From: Methanoculleus sp.
GTDB lineage: Archaea > Halobacteriota > Methanomicrobia > Methanomicrobiales > Methanomicrobiaceae
Direction of reading: 5' to 3'
NCBI GenBank assembly: GCA_011048835.1
Contig: DSDF01000022.1
Location: forward strand, 1 to 64,000
DNA length: 64,000 bases
Part shown: piece after piece, positions 26,205 to 34,995 of the stretch
Layout: every line of letters starts with the position of its first letter
How positions within the stretch are numbered: position 1 is the first letter of the stretch
The notes under the pieces: generated by a model
The model's input: the letters and a program-made list of their open reading frames with translations, nothing else
What the model was told of the DNA's origin: nothing
Databases searched by the model: none
Program-made: the position numbers and the translations under genes

Positions 26205-28357
26205 CGCTGTTCCCCGAAAAAGGACAGGGTCTTCTGCCCAACATCCTCGTCGTCATCATCCCCGCCCCCCCCGTCCGGCCGGTCGAGCTGCGCGAAGATC
26301 GATTCCGCGGTCTTCTGGCCCAGGATCGTGCTGATGCGCTCCATGCCGGCAGCGCGCAGCGCCTCGGGGGAGGTGACGTTGTTGTTGAAGAGCCGGCGGG
26401 CGCGCACCCGCCCGATCCCCCGCAGGCGGATGAGCGGCAACAGCTCGCGCTTGATCCCGTGCTTGACCCGCAGCTCGGTCTCCCTGATGGGACCGGCACA
26501 TGCCGGCGCTGCCATGCCGGCAATCCTGCCCGCGGCGTGGATCAGCCACCCGATGCCCTCGACCGTATTGTAGATGTCCCCGGGACCTACGTTGTAGCGC
26601 TCGCAGAGTGCGGCTTCGCCGACCTCGCCCATCCAGTCGGCGATGAGCATCGCCGTCTTGAGGCTGCGGAAGTAGCCCTCGCCGTCGTCCCACGAAAATT
26701 CCACCCAGAGGTCGTCTTCATGGGCGTCGACGAACTGCTCCACGACGGTCAGGTCCTGTTTTCGCACGTAGAGGGTGTACATGTCGGGGGTGGCGCACAG
26801 CAGCTGGAGCAGGCCAATTTCGGACCAGCGCTCGTGGGACCGCAAGGCGTCGCTGATCATCTCCGCCCCGCGGGGGTCGATGTAGAGGCGGGAGACAAGG
26901 GTGCCGTAGGACGTTGCGTGCAGCAGCCCGCCCACATCGGTGATCATCTCGGCGCCGTGGAGGAACGCGGTTACGGATTCGACGATCCTCGAGAGATGGC
27001 GGCTGTTCTTTTTCTGGTGCACGTAGAATGTCTTTTCCAGAAACCCGATCAGGTCTTCGCTCGACGAGACGAACCCGGTGGCGATCAGGGAGAGGATGTG
27101 GGTGGTGAGCGCCGATTCCGAGGCGCACTTCGAGTGGATCCCCTCCGCCGGCGCCTCGATATAGGCGGCGAACAGGTCGTCGACCGCCCCGCGTTCCTTT
27201 GCGATGAGCACCGCTTCGCCGTAGGGGTCAAGGTGGGGCCTTCCTGCGCGGCCCGCCATCTGCCGGTACTCTCGCACCGGGATGGGCCGCATGCCCTCGC
27301 CGCCCTGGAAGCGGAGATAGTCGCGCACCACCACCCGTCGGGCGGGGAGGTTGAGGCCTGCTGCCAGGGTGGGCGTGGAGGAGATCACCTTGATCCGGTT
27401 CTCCCGGAATCCCCGCTCCACGATATGGCGCTGCTTTTTCGAGAGGCCGGCATGGTGGAACGCCGCCCCTTTCGCCACGCAGGCGGCGAGCACCGTGCCC
27501 ATGTCCGTTTCGGCCGCCGCCTCGAGCTCTCGGCCCAGCGCAGCGAGCACCGGGTCGTCAATGGTCAACGCCGATGCCGCGCGTTTGGCAAACCCCTCAG
27601 CGTTCTTGCGGGAGCTGACGAAGACGAGGCACTGTCCCCCTTCGGCGATGGTGTCCAGGCAGAGGTTGATGTCCTCGTACCTGGAGGGGGTGGCGATCGC
27701 TTTTTCGCCGTCGGCGAAGTGCACGGTGCCCCGGTAGCAGACCCCCTCGCGCAGGTCGACGGGGCGCCATTCCGAGGTGATCAATTCCGCATCCAGCCAG
27801 GCGGCGAGCTCTTCGGGGTTGCCGATGGTGGCGGAGAGGGCGACTGTCTGCATGGCGGGGTTGAGGGTGCGCAGTTTGATGATTACCATCTCAAGGGTCG
27901 CCCCGCGGTCCTCGGAATCGATCAGGTGCACCTCGTCGACCACGAGCAGGGAGATCTCCCGCAGCCAGTGCGTGGCATTGCGCAGCAGGGAATCCACCTT
28001 TTCGCTGGTGGCGATGATGATGTCGTTGCGTCCCAGGTACTCGTCCCGCCGGTCGTAGTCGCCGGTGGCGATCCCCACCGACGCCTGCTTTCCATTAAAA
28101 TCATCGTATTTTTCGCTGGCGAGCGCTTTCAGGGGGACGATGTAGAGGCACCGTCCCCCGCCGGCGATATGGTGGTGCATGGCCATTTCGGCGATGAGGG
28201 TCTTTCCGCTCGCGGTGGGGATGGCGATAAGAAGGTTGGCACCCGAAAAAAGCCCCGCCCCGATGCACTCCTCCTGCGGGGGGTAGAGTTCGGTGATCCC
28301 CCGTTCGCTGTACTGCTGCACCAGGTGGCCCGGTACCGGCAATGACTCGATTTTCAT
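26201..28357 (-). CDS. hel308: Hel308 Ski2-like DNA helicase with C-terminal PIP-box
   Basis: A 3'-5' helicase of 718 residues that unwinds lagging-strand forks. Motifs are YPPQEECIGAGLF (Q motif), IAIPTASGKTLIAEMAM (Walker A), LLVVDEVHLIDSEDRG (DExH), ALSATIGNPEELAAWL (motif III), SSTPTLAAGLNLPARRV and YRQMAGRAGRPHLDPYGEA (motif VI). A winged-helix and ratchet follow, then the helix-hairpin-helix LLPLIRLRGIGRVRARRLFNNN. The very end, QKTLSFFGEQR, has the QxxLxxFF form of a PCNA-interacting peptide. The ATG at 28357 starts MKIESLPVP. It is co-transcribed with cgi121. Confidence 0.95.
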   Translation of the reverse strand: MKIESLPVPGHLVQQYSERGITELYPPQEECIGAGLFSGANLLIAIPTASGKTLIAEMAMHHHIAGGGRCLYIVPLKALASEKYDDFNGKQASVGIATGDYDRRDEYLGRNDIIIATSEKVDSLLRNATHWLREISLLVVDEVHLIDSEDRGATLEMVIIKLRTLNPAMQTVALSATIGNPEELAAWLDAELITSEWRPVDLREGVCYRGTVHFADGEKAIATPSRYEDINLCLDTIAEGGQCLVFVSSRKNAEGFAKRAASALTIDDPVLAALGRELEAAAETDMGTVLAACVAKGAAFHHAGLSKKQRHIVERGFRENRIKVISSTPTLAAGLNLPARRVVVRDYLRFQGGEGMRPIPVREYRQMAGRAGRPHLDPYGEAVLIAKERGAVDDLFAAYIEAPAEGIHSKCASESALTTHILSLIATGFVSSSEDLIGFLEKTFYVHQKKNSRHLSRIVESVTAFLHGAEMITDVGGLLHATSYGTLVSRLYIDPRGAEMISDALRSHERWSEIGLLQLLCATPDMYTLYVRKQDLTVVEQFVDAHEDDLWVEFSWDDGEGYFRSLKTAMLIADWMGEVGEAALCERYNVGPGDIYNTVEGIGWLIHAAGRIAGMAAPACAGPIRETELRVKHGIKRELLPLIRLRGIGRVRARRLFNNNVTSPEALRAAGMERISTILGQKTAESIFAQLDRPDGGGGDDDDEDVGQKTLSFFGEQR

Positions 28358-28503
28358 CCAAAACCCTTTAATTCCACTGCACAATGCGGTTTCATCGCGC
28401 GCATTTGAAAACAGCGCTTACAGATCCGTTTCGCCGTCCAGTTGCAACGTTCCCTTTGCCGGAATGCTGTTATGCGGGATTATCCCGCTTTTTGCACCGG
28501 CAG

Positions 28504-29049
28504 TCAGTAGTAGTATTCGAGGATGTCTGTTTTCGCTTCTTTCTTTTTTCTATCCAGAAACGAAAAGACCGTCTCATGGGGCAGTCCTTCGAGCAGCATG
28601 TCCACGGCGGCCCGCGCCACCTTCAGCTGCTCGGGCATCCCGATCAGGGCGATGGTTTTGCCGTGGACGGAGACCGCCACCCCGGTCATGTCCTCGATCT
28701 GGGCGCGGGCCTTGCCGCCTTTGCCGATGATCCGCCCGCGGATCCGCTCCATCTGCTTGGTGGTGGTGCATACACCCGAGAGATCGATGATCTCCAGGAG
28801 CATGTCCTCGTCCTCGAGCAGCAGAAATGCCCGCTCAGGGGAGAACCCGCGGTTGATTGCTTTGATGATCTCGACGGTCCTGAGCACCGCAAGGGCGTCC
28901 TCCCCTTCCACGGTCACGGTCCCCTCCGAACTGTCGATGGCGAGCCCCGTGTCCGTCTTCTCCTCGATCAGCCGTTTTGTTGCGCCGCCTTTTCCGATAA
29001 TCACCGCAATACGGCTTGCGGTGACCTTTACTTCCTGTCTGGTCGTCAT
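28504..29049 (-). CDS. KH-domain RNA-binding protein, archaeal Dim2/Pno1 type
   Basis: A 181-residue protein with two KH domains. The first has VTASRIAVIIGKGGATKRLIEEKTD, the second GRIIGKGGKARAQIEDMTGVAVSVHGKTIALIG; both have the GKGG loop that grips RNA. In eukaryotes Pno1/Dim2 helps mature the 3' end of small-subunit rRNA with Rio kinases; the archaeal copy is commonly next to rio1, as here (19-bp spacing). The C-terminus ends in EYYY. The ATG at 29049 is used because it begins the conserved domain; longer frames have no similarity. Confidence 0.9.
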   Translation of the reverse strand: MTTRQEVKVTASRIAVIIGKGGATKRLIEEKTDTGLAIDSSEGTVTVEGEDALAVLRTVEIIKAINRGFSPERAFLLLEDEDMLLEIIDLSGVCTTTKQMERIRGRIIGKGGKARAQIEDMTGVAVSVHGKTIALIGMPEQLKVARAAVDMLLEGLPHETVFSFLDRKKKEAKTDILEYYY

Positions 29050-29068
29050 GGTGTGCTCCGTCCTGGTG

Positions 29069-29845
29069 TCATGGTTCGAACCGTCCCGGCCCGACGATCT
29101 CCTGAAATATCTCCTTCTCGTCACGCACAGCACAGTGTCTGGCAAAAAACCGGTTGATGTTTTTGATGTCCCGGACCAGGAAGGCCAGTGCCCGCGGGTG
29201 GTCGGGGGTGACCGCCTGGCCCATATCGATGAGATAGGGCTTTTCATGATAGAGGATATTGAACTCCGAGAGGTCGGCGTGGATGAGCCCGGCCGCGTTG
29301 AAGAGCGTATCCATGTAGCCGAGGATCCGTGCGTAGCATTCGACGGGGTCGTCGAGCTCTGCGAAGCGCAGCTGCGGGTAAGGTCGCTCCTCTTCGCCCA
29401 GAAATTCCATGAGCAGGATGTTGCGGTCGAAGGCGATCGGTTCGGGTACGGGGATGCCGGCGTCCCGCGCCCGCGAGATGTTGGAGAACTCCTTTTTGGT
29501 CCAGGCAAAGACGAGATCTTTCCTGGATTTCCTGATGGAGGCGAAGCGGGGGTCGCCCACGATGTACTCGCTCATCCCCTTGAAGTTCGCCGACCGTATA
29601 CGGTAGATCTTGATGGCGATGGCCGCCCCGTCCTTCTCCCCGTAGAAGACATTGGCTTCCTTGCCGGTGGAGATGGACCCCCCGATGACCGAGATATACT
29701 TTTTATGGACCAGGCGGTAGAGGGCGAGCAGTGTGACCTCGTCGAAGACGTTGTTCAGCACCTTCATCTGGTTGGCGTCCCTGATCCGGACGCCCATCTT
29801 CTCGACTTCGCGGTCGAATTTATCCTGCAATGAATCAAGGCTCAC
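29069..29845 (-). CDS. rio1: RIO1-type serine kinase/ATPase
   Basis: A 258-residue atypical kinase that acts in small-ribosomal-subunit maturation. The nucleotide loop is GGSISTGKEANVFYG, the catalytic loop is IHADLSEFNILY, and the metal-binding loop is PYLIDMGQAV, all in RIO1 form. SANFKGMSEYIVGDPRF is the RIO-specific flexible loop. The start is a GTG at 29845 with GAGGGAC upstream. It sits 9 bp after tyrS and 19 bp before the KH gene, so tyrS-rio1-KH form one operon for translation and ribosome biogenesis. Confidence 0.95.
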   Translation of the reverse strand: MSLDSLQDKFDREVEKMGVRIRDANQMKVLNNVFDEVTLLALYRLVHKKYISVIGGSISTGKEANVFYGEKDGAAIAIKIYRIRSANFKGMSEYIVGDPRFASIRKSRKDLVFAWTKKEFSNISRARDAGIPVPEPIAFDRNILLMEFLGEEERPYPQLRFAELDDPVECYARILGYMDTLFNAAGLIHADLSEFNILYHEKPYLIDMGQAVTPDHPRALAFLVRDIKNINRFFARHCAVRDEKEIFQEIVGPGRFEP

Positions 29846-29854
29846 GGTGTCCCT

Positions 29855-30799
29855 CTATTCGTTCATATAGGCGCATGCGTCGGCGAGGATCTCGATAAGC
29901 CCCTCGGCGGCTGCGTTCTTGAGGTCCACCGGGTGCACCTCTCCGGCGGCATATGCCTGCTCGAGCGCCTCATAGGCGGCAAAGTCGCGGTCCCCGCCGA
30001 ATTTCTCCTGGCGCCGCAATGAAAGGGTGCCGAGGCGGGGGAAGACGTGGTACTGCACGAGCTGCAGCACCGGGTTGTTCTCCCGCTCGGGCGGGCAGAA
30101 CGCTTTTTTGATCTTTTTCCTTATGACGTCCTCTGTATCGGCGATGGAAATATAGTTGCCTGCCGATGAGGACATCTTCGTGCCGTCCAGACCGTTGAGG
30201 ATGGGGGTATGGATGCAGACCGGTGCGGGCATCCCGAGGGAGGGGAGGTATTCCCGGGCGAGCATGTGGATCTTGCGCTGGTCGATCCCGCCGACCGCGG
30301 CATCCACCCCGAGGGTGGCGATGTCCACCATCTGCATGATGGGATAGATCATCTGCGAGACGGAGGGCGCCTCCATCTGCCGTCCCACCTCGTCCATGCT
30401 GCGCCGCGCCCGGTTGAGGGTGATCTGCTGGGAGAGCTCGAGCACCCGCAGCTCGTAGTCGGCATTCAGCTGCACGTCGGAGCCGAGCACGAACTCGACG
30501 TCGGTCAGGCCCACCGCCTCAAAACAGCGCCTGTTGTAGTCGGCGAGCTCGCGCACCTCCTCCATCGTGCCCTTTCTGTTGAGGAACGCATGCAGATCGG
30601 CGAGGAGCACCACGACATGGAAGCCCGCATCCCGCAGGTCCATGAGTTTGTTGATGGTCACCAGGTGCCCGAGGTGGATCTCCCCGCTCGGCTCGTACCC
30701 TGCATAGACCCTTTTGTTCTGCCGGGGGATGAGTGCCTGCAGTTCGTCGTCGGTGATGACTTCGACCGTATTTCTCGTCGCAAGTTCGTAATCATCCAT
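29855..30799 (-). CDS. tyrS: Tyrosyl-tRNA synthetase, archaeal
   Basis: A class I synthetase of 314 residues that charges tRNA-Tyr. PSGEIHLGHLV is the HIGH-type motif (about residues 37-47), VVLLADLHAFLNRKG follows, and DGTKMSSSAGNYI is the KMSKS motif. YPIMQMVDIATLGVDAAVGGIDQRKIHMLAREYLP (about 163-197) lines the tyrosine pocket. The length is typical of archaeal enzymes, which lack the bacterial S4 tail. The ATG at 30799 starts MDDYELATRN. It is first in the operon with rio1 and the KH gene. Confidence 0.96.
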   Translation of the reverse strand: MDDYELATRNTVEVITDDELQALIPRQNKRVYAGYEPSGEIHLGHLVTINKLMDLRDAGFHVVVLLADLHAFLNRKGTMEEVRELADYNRRCFEAVGLTDVEFVLGSDVQLNADYELRVLELSQQITLNRARRSMDEVGRQMEAPSVSQMIYPIMQMVDIATLGVDAAVGGIDQRKIHMLAREYLPSLGMPAPVCIHTPILNGLDGTKMSSSAGNYISIADTEDVIRKKIKKAFCPPERENNPVLQLVQYHVFPRLGTLSLRRQEKFGGDRDFAAYEALEQAYAAGEVHPVDLKNAAAEGLIEILADACAYMNE

Positions 30800-31115
30800 G
30801 CTGCAATTCGTTGGATGTGTGCCGCATTAATGGTTGCTCTCGGGGAAGGAGGAGTCGATTTGGATACCATTCGATGATTTGAGAGAGCCATGGTATTCCC
30901 GTCTGTTCATGGATAGAATCTCCCCAATCGGGCGTTGCTGTGGTGTGGTCGTAGTGCGACAGGCCTGTCAGGGTCTTTGAATTGCTTTGCGGAATGACCG
31001 CCATTCTGGTTCTCGAGCGATAGTGGAAGGTCCGGGAGAACGGCGTTCGCACCGGGAACCAGAAAACCGAAATTCAAATGATTGCTTGCGATTTGTGACA
31101 AGAAGTGAATCGGGA
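30800..31115. other. Intergenic region, no gene seen
   Basis: About 315 bp upstream of tyrS. It contains a 9-bp inverted repeat TTCTGGTTC (31004-31012) / GAACCAGAA (31056-31064) with a 43-bp loop. There is no plausible reading frame and no tRNA fold that I can see. Confidence 0.4.
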
Positions 31116-31292
31116 TTATTTTTTTCTCCCGAGGAAATAATACGCAATTGCGCCGAGAATGCCAAAGACCAAGGCAACGACGATCCAGATAATTTTCCAT
31201 CCTGTGGTAAGCCCTTTGTTCTGGGTGAGAACATCATAAATCACCCAGATAACAGATACCAACACCAGTAATCCCCAAATCATCTCAAGCAT
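31116..31292 (-). CDS. Small membrane protein, PLDc_N-like
   Basis: A 58-residue protein with two membrane helices (WGLLVLVSVIWVIYDVLTQ and IIWIVVALVFGILGAIAYYFLG) joined by a short Lys/Thr loop, ending in RKK. This layout is that of the phospholipase-D-nuclease N-terminal (PLDc_N) family, small proteins often found alone and without known function. I chose the ATG at 31292 (MLEMIWG) with GAGG nine bases upstream; a TTG seven codons earlier is less likely. Confidence 0.75.
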   Translation of the reverse strand: MLEMIWGLLVLVSVIWVIYDVLTQNKGLTTGWKIIWIVVALVFGILGAIAYYFLGRKK

Positions 31293-31607
31293 AAGCGGAT
31301 GCCTCAATAGCAATAAACGTAGTTTGCATATATTAAATTATCCAGGGATATGGTAATTTTACCAATAATTTAAGGTCTATCTTCACGTTAGGGGGAGGAT
31401 TCGGGACTCATGCAGTCTGTTTCCTTCTGGCGCATACAATCCCTGGATCGTTCCTTGCAATCTGCGAACCATACCTGGTAAAATCACGTCCGATCCAGAG
31501 ACTGGCCTCTTTTTACCGCCTTTTCGGATAAAAGAATGATCGTGGTCCGGAGACTGAAGCGGATGATTCGATCCGCCTTCAGACAGGACTTCCTGAGATG
31601 AACAATC
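31293..31607. other. Intergenic region, no gene seen
   Basis: About 315 bp. The left part is AT-rich (around 31320-31380, with TATTAAATTATCCAGG and TAATTTTACCAATAATTTAA) and probably holds the promoter of the small membrane protein. I see no open frame with a ribosome site. Confidence 0.4.
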
Positions 31608-32630
31608 CTATATCGCCGTGAAGCCGAGCGCTTCGTTGGTCATTCGGATGGATACCGCCGCATCCTCCACGGTGCCCGTAAGGGCGCGGATGGCGTCGAT
31701 GTTTTCGACCACCACGTCCGCTTCCTGGTGGATGGCCTGGAAGAGGTAGAGTTCAGTGTCGTTGACCACGGAGACCGATTCCTCGTAGACGGCGTTCTCC
31801 CAGAGATCGGCCCGTGGACGGCCCATGTCCAGCGCATATTCTTTGAGTTCTGCCGTGCTGGTAATTCCGGTGCCCTTCCGCACCAGCCCCATGCGGGGGT
31901 GTTCCTCGATGAGGGAGAGCACGCCCTCCCGGGTGGCCGCTTTTTCGAGGTCGATGTGGATCACGTGCATGTGCATGAACGTGGTGGGGACGATCATGGC
32001 AAGGGTGACGATATCGATGTGGGGGAGGACCGTCTGGACATCGGGCCCGTGGTGGCTTGGAATGGTCGGCGGGTTGAGCACCACTGCGTCTATCGGGCCT
32101 TTCTTGATCGCACCGGGGTCGGAGCCGCGGCGCACCATGGTGGCCCGTACTTTCCGCGCCCCGTACTTTTCATCAACAGCATTGACGATGCGGCAGAGCC
32201 CGGTGGTGTTGCAGGAGACCACCCGTGCGAACTGGCGGTTGAGGGCGTCTGCATAGTTGCAGGAAGCGTTGAAGGAGAAATCCGCAACCTCGTGCTTTTC
32301 GCCTCCCTGCCAGACGGCCTTGAGGTTGAAGAGCTGGTAGAGCGCCTTGTTCTTGGCGCCCACGCCGCCGGGCGTGGCATCCACCACGATATCGGCGTGC
32401 TTGAGCATCTCCTCCACGTCGCCGGCCACGTCGATGCCTGCGCGATCGAATGCAGGTTTGTTCTGGATATCCGCGATGTAGAGGGGATAGCCCCGCCTGT
32501 TGGCGATGTAGGCCTCCGCACTGGGTCGTGTCTTGGAGACGCCGATCACTTCCATGTCGGGCTGTGCGGCGACTGCATCGGCGACGCGCTTGCCGATGGT
32601 GCCGTACCCGTTTACTGCGACCTTAATCAT
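31608..32630 (-). CDS. gap: Glyceraldehyde-3-phosphate dehydrogenase, archaeal type II
   Basis: A 340-residue phosphorylating, NAD(P)-dependent enzyme that runs mainly in the gluconeogenic direction in methanogens. IKVAVNGYGTIGKRVADAV is the Rossmann loop, VDATPGGVGAKNK follows, and VVSCNTTGLCRIV holds the catalytic Cys in the archaeal context. RRGSDPGAIKKGPIDA and HIDIVTLAMIVPTTFMHMHVI are family segments; it has little in common with bacterial GAPDH. The ATG at 32630 begins MIKVAVNG. A CTTTATTA box is about 25-35 bp upstream, suggesting a leaderless or short-leader mRNA. Confidence 0.96.
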   Translation of the reverse strand: MIKVAVNGYGTIGKRVADAVAAQPDMEVIGVSKTRPSAEAYIANRRGYPLYIADIQNKPAFDRAGIDVAGDVEEMLKHADIVVDATPGGVGAKNKALYQLFNLKAVWQGGEKHEVADFSFNASCNYADALNRQFARVVSCNTTGLCRIVNAVDEKYGARKVRATMVRRGSDPGAIKKGPIDAVVLNPPTIPSHHGPDVQTVLPHIDIVTLAMIVPTTFMHMHVIHIDLEKAATREGVLSLIEEHPRMGLVRKGTGITSTAELKEYALDMGRPRADLWENAVYEESVSVVNDTELYLFQAIHQEADVVVENIDAIRALTGTVEDAAVSIRMTNEALGFTAI

Positions 32631-32897
32631 ACAATCGATGTCATACGGAAAGGATTGTAATAAAGGTTGCTGCCCCGGCGGAGGGGATACGGCGGCAGCC
32701 TGTATGCCCACGAAGTGTCTGTATTACGAATTTCAGGACTGCAGGAGGATTTTTTGTGTGGTGCTCCCCATCACCGGCGGGTGGGGACTGCATACTGTAT
32801 CGAGCATCTTGAAGCATTGATGGTAATATATCCGCCCCTGCATGCGCTCTATTCAAATGAGCGGATGCTATATGTTCAGAGGTGGAATGGATCTGTA

Positions 32898-33737
32898 ATG
32901 GATAATGCTGCGGCATATATCAAAATGCTGAGAATAGGGGACTGGATACGGTTCTATCCGATCTTCCCCCTCGCCGGGGCGCTCTGCGCCTGCGGGATTG
33001 CTCCGGAGCTTCTCCCCGTTCTGGTCATTTTTATGTGCATTACCGGATACGGCTTTGTGGTCAACAACTACTATGATGTGGAGATCGACCGCAGCCATGC
33101 AGGAAAGGTCGAAAAGAACACCAATCCTCTCGTCAGCGGGAAGGTGAGCAAAAAAGGCACCCTCGTCCTCATGGGCGTGCTGGTGTCCCTCTCCCTCTGC
33201 ATCGCCGCTGCAATGAGCCTCTCCGGCCTCGTGTGCTGCCTGCTCTGCATCGGGGCGCTCACCCTCTATTCGGCCGCGCCATTCCGGTTCAAGGACCGTT
33301 TTCTGGTCGATATCCTCACCCACGGGCTGATGTTCGGCGGCCTGCCCGTACTCGCCGGCTACGCCCTCGCCGGGGGAACGCTCGCATCTCCCGATCCCCT
33401 CCTGGTGGGCTGCGCCCTGATCGGGACGCTGGTGTGCTTCGAAGCGTTGATCGCCCACCAGATATGCGATTACTGGGAGGACAGGGATTCGGCGACGACC
33501 ACGGTGGTGCGGCTCGGGCACCGGATGGGCGGGATCCTTCTCGGCAGCATGATGGCAGTCTCGATCGCCGCACTGGAACTCCTTGCCCTTGCAATCCCCT
33601 TCAACGCCGTGCTGCACGCCGGGGTGCTGGTCTCTCTCGCCGCCTATCCCGCCCTCAGCTGCAGGCAGGAGGTCATGGTGCAGATGAAGAGCACCTACTC
33701 CCGGGTGCTCGTTGCCTGCATGAACCTGCAGCGCTGA
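32898..33737 (+). CDS. UbiA-family prenyltransferase
   Basis: A membrane prenyltransferase of 279 residues with about eight helices. The first Asp-rich motif is NNYYDVEIDRSHAGK (about residues 54-68) and the second is CDYWEDRDSAT (about 192-202); both bind Mg-diphosphate. EKNTNPLVSGKVSKKG after the first motif differs from the NRPxRPxxSG pattern of digeranylgeranylglyceryl phosphate synthase, so I would not call it a lipid-ether enzyme with certainty. It may attach a prenyl chain to a quinone-like, carotenoid or lipid acceptor. The ATG at 32898 begins MDNAAAYIKMLRIGDW. Confidence 0.85.
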   Translation: MDNAAAYIKMLRIGDWIRFYPIFPLAGALCACGIAPELLPVLVIFMCITGYGFVVNNYYDVEIDRSHAGKVEKNTNPLVSGKVSKKGTLVLMGVLVSLSLCIAAAMSLSGLVCCLLCIGALTLYSAAPFRFKDRFLVDILTHGLMFGGLPVLAGYALAGGTLASPDPLLVGCALIGTLVCFEALIAHQICDYWEDRDSATTTVVRLGHRMGGILLGSMMAVSIAALELLALAIPFNAVLHAGVLVSLAAYPALSCRQEVMVQMKSTYSRVLVACMNLQR

Positions 33738-33754
33738 AACCTTCTTTTTGAAAG

Positions 33755-33868
33755 ATGCGGATGAAGCGGAGCGTTCCTGACATCAGGGCCGAAGAACTTG
33801 CCGGCGCCCTTGCGTTCTCCCTCCTGCTGGCCTGGTTTCTCTGGCGGTTCTGGCCGTACCTCTCCTGA
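33755..33868 (+). CDS. Possible 37-residue single-helix membrane protein
   Basis: A short frame 17 bp after the UbiA gene in the same direction. It starts MRMKRSVPDIRAEELAG and has one hydrophobic helix LAFSLLLAWFLWRFWPYLS. A positive N-terminus followed by a single helix is the pattern of small membrane proteins. The ribosome site is weak (GAAAG). It may be a small partner of the prenyltransferase or a chance frame. Confidence 0.35.
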   Translation: MRMKRSVPDIRAEELAGALAFSLLLAWFLWRFWPYLS

Positions 33869-33942
33869 TCCACGACTGATGGTGCCTCTGCCGCCGGAGC
33901 GCCCCCGTCGGCAATCTGCCCCGGCGCCATGCAGTGTGGCGC

Positions 33943-34386
33943 TCACCCCCGCATTCTGCCGGGCCGGACGATGCCGGCGAGCCCGGTAATCACCACCACC
34001 ACAAAGACGACTGCTTTGAGGAATGGTGCAACCACCGCAAATATCGAAAATACCGTTATCCCGATGATTGTATCCACCAGTAGAAAGATGCGGATCAGGA
34101 ACTCCACCAGGAGCACCGCCCCGCCCGCATTGAGGAAGGGGGCGGCGATATTGACCGGAAAAGGGAATGCCGCGAGGATATCTGCGACGAGAAAGATGAG
34201 CGAGAAGAGGAGGACCAGCCAGACGTTGTCGGTGAGAAATGCGGCGATGGTGCGCACCGGTGCGATCTCCGTGGTGCCGGCAAGCCAGTTCAGCACCACG
34301 ACCACGATGAGGAAGACGGCGATGCCGATGATCCGGTGGAGGATCAGCCAGGGGAGGGGTTCCCGATCATGCCCGGCCGCGACCAT
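33943..34386 (-). CDS. Membrane protein of unknown function
   Basis: About 147 residues with four hydrophobic helices: IIGIAVFLIVVVVLNWLAG, TDNVWLVLLFSLIFLVADILAAF, LLVEFLIRIFLLVDTIIGI and VVAPFLKAVVFVVVVITGLAG. The C-terminus is basic (IVRPGRMRG). I recognise no family. The ATG at 34386 is preferred because GAGGAGG lies seven bases upstream; a longer frame upstream would put non-hydrophobic residues first. It is a single gene on the minus strand between plus-strand genes. Confidence 0.7.
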   Translation of the reverse strand: MVAAGHDREPLPWLILHRIIGIAVFLIVVVVLNWLAGTTEIAPVRTIAAFLTDNVWLVLLFSLIFLVADILAAFPFPVNIAAPFLNAGGAVLLVEFLIRIFLLVDTIIGITVFSIFAVVAPFLKAVVFVVVVITGLAGIVRPGRMRG

Positions 34387-34506
34387 TGCAGCCTCCTCCT
34401 CCGTGACGTCCCCCCGTGGTGCGCATGGTACCGGTATGGTATGCGCCCCCGCTATATAGGCATGCAGTGGCGATACCATTTTGGCGTCTGCCGGTCATGG
34501 AGCGTC

Positions 34507-34938
34507 ATGGCACGTGCTGATCGCGCGGTGGAGAATTTCCGGCAGGGCTGCAACTGCTCCCAGGCGGTGCTGACGGCATTTGCGGCGGATTACGGGATGG
34601 ATGAGACGACGGCGGCGCTGGTTGCCCGGGGGTTCGGCGGCGGGATGGGCCGCACCGGGGGCGTCTGCGGGGCGGTGAGCGGTGCGGTGATGGTGATCGG
34701 GCTGTCCACCCGCGCGATCGAGGATGCCGGCGAGGGAAAACAGCGGGCCTACGCACTTGTGCGGGAATTTTTCCGCCTTTTCGGCGAGCGACGGCCGTCG
34801 ATTGAGTGCAGGGCCCTGCTGGGCTATGCTATTGGCGACCCCGAGATGTACGTCCTCATCAAAGAGCAGGATCTCTTCGAGACTGTCTGTGCCGGGGTCA
34901 TCAGGGATGCCGCGGAGGTTCTCGAAGCGATCCTCTAA
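34507..34938 (+). CDS. C_GCAxxG_C_C family redox-cysteine protein
   Basis: A 143-residue protein with the family's cysteine pattern. GCNCSQAVLTAFA (about residues 14-26) starts it, VARGFGGGMGRTGGVCGAVSGAVMVIGL (about 39-66) gives the GxCGAxxG core, and later cysteines are in SIECRALLGY and ETVCAGVI. Members are found in anaerobes and are thought to bind a metal or act in redox chemistry; the reaction is unknown. No membrane helix or signal peptide. It precedes a DUF72 gene by 58 bp in the same direction. Confidence 0.85.
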   Translation: MARADRAVENFRQGCNCSQAVLTAFAADYGMDETTAALVARGFGGGMGRTGGVCGAVSGAVMVIGLSTRAIEDAGEGKQRAYALVREFFRLFGERRPSIECRALLGYAIGDPEMYVLIKEQDLFETVCAGVIRDAAEVLEAIL

Positions 34939-34995
34939 TGCCCGGAGGGCTCCTGTGCGGCCCCTTCGTCGATGGGGCCGGGGAGGAATGAAGGT

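Noticed and set aside
29073-29082. GGTTCGAACC, which looks like a tRNA T-arm
   Set aside because: It lies in the last codons of rio1, with no acceptor stem, anticodon arm or D-arm around it.
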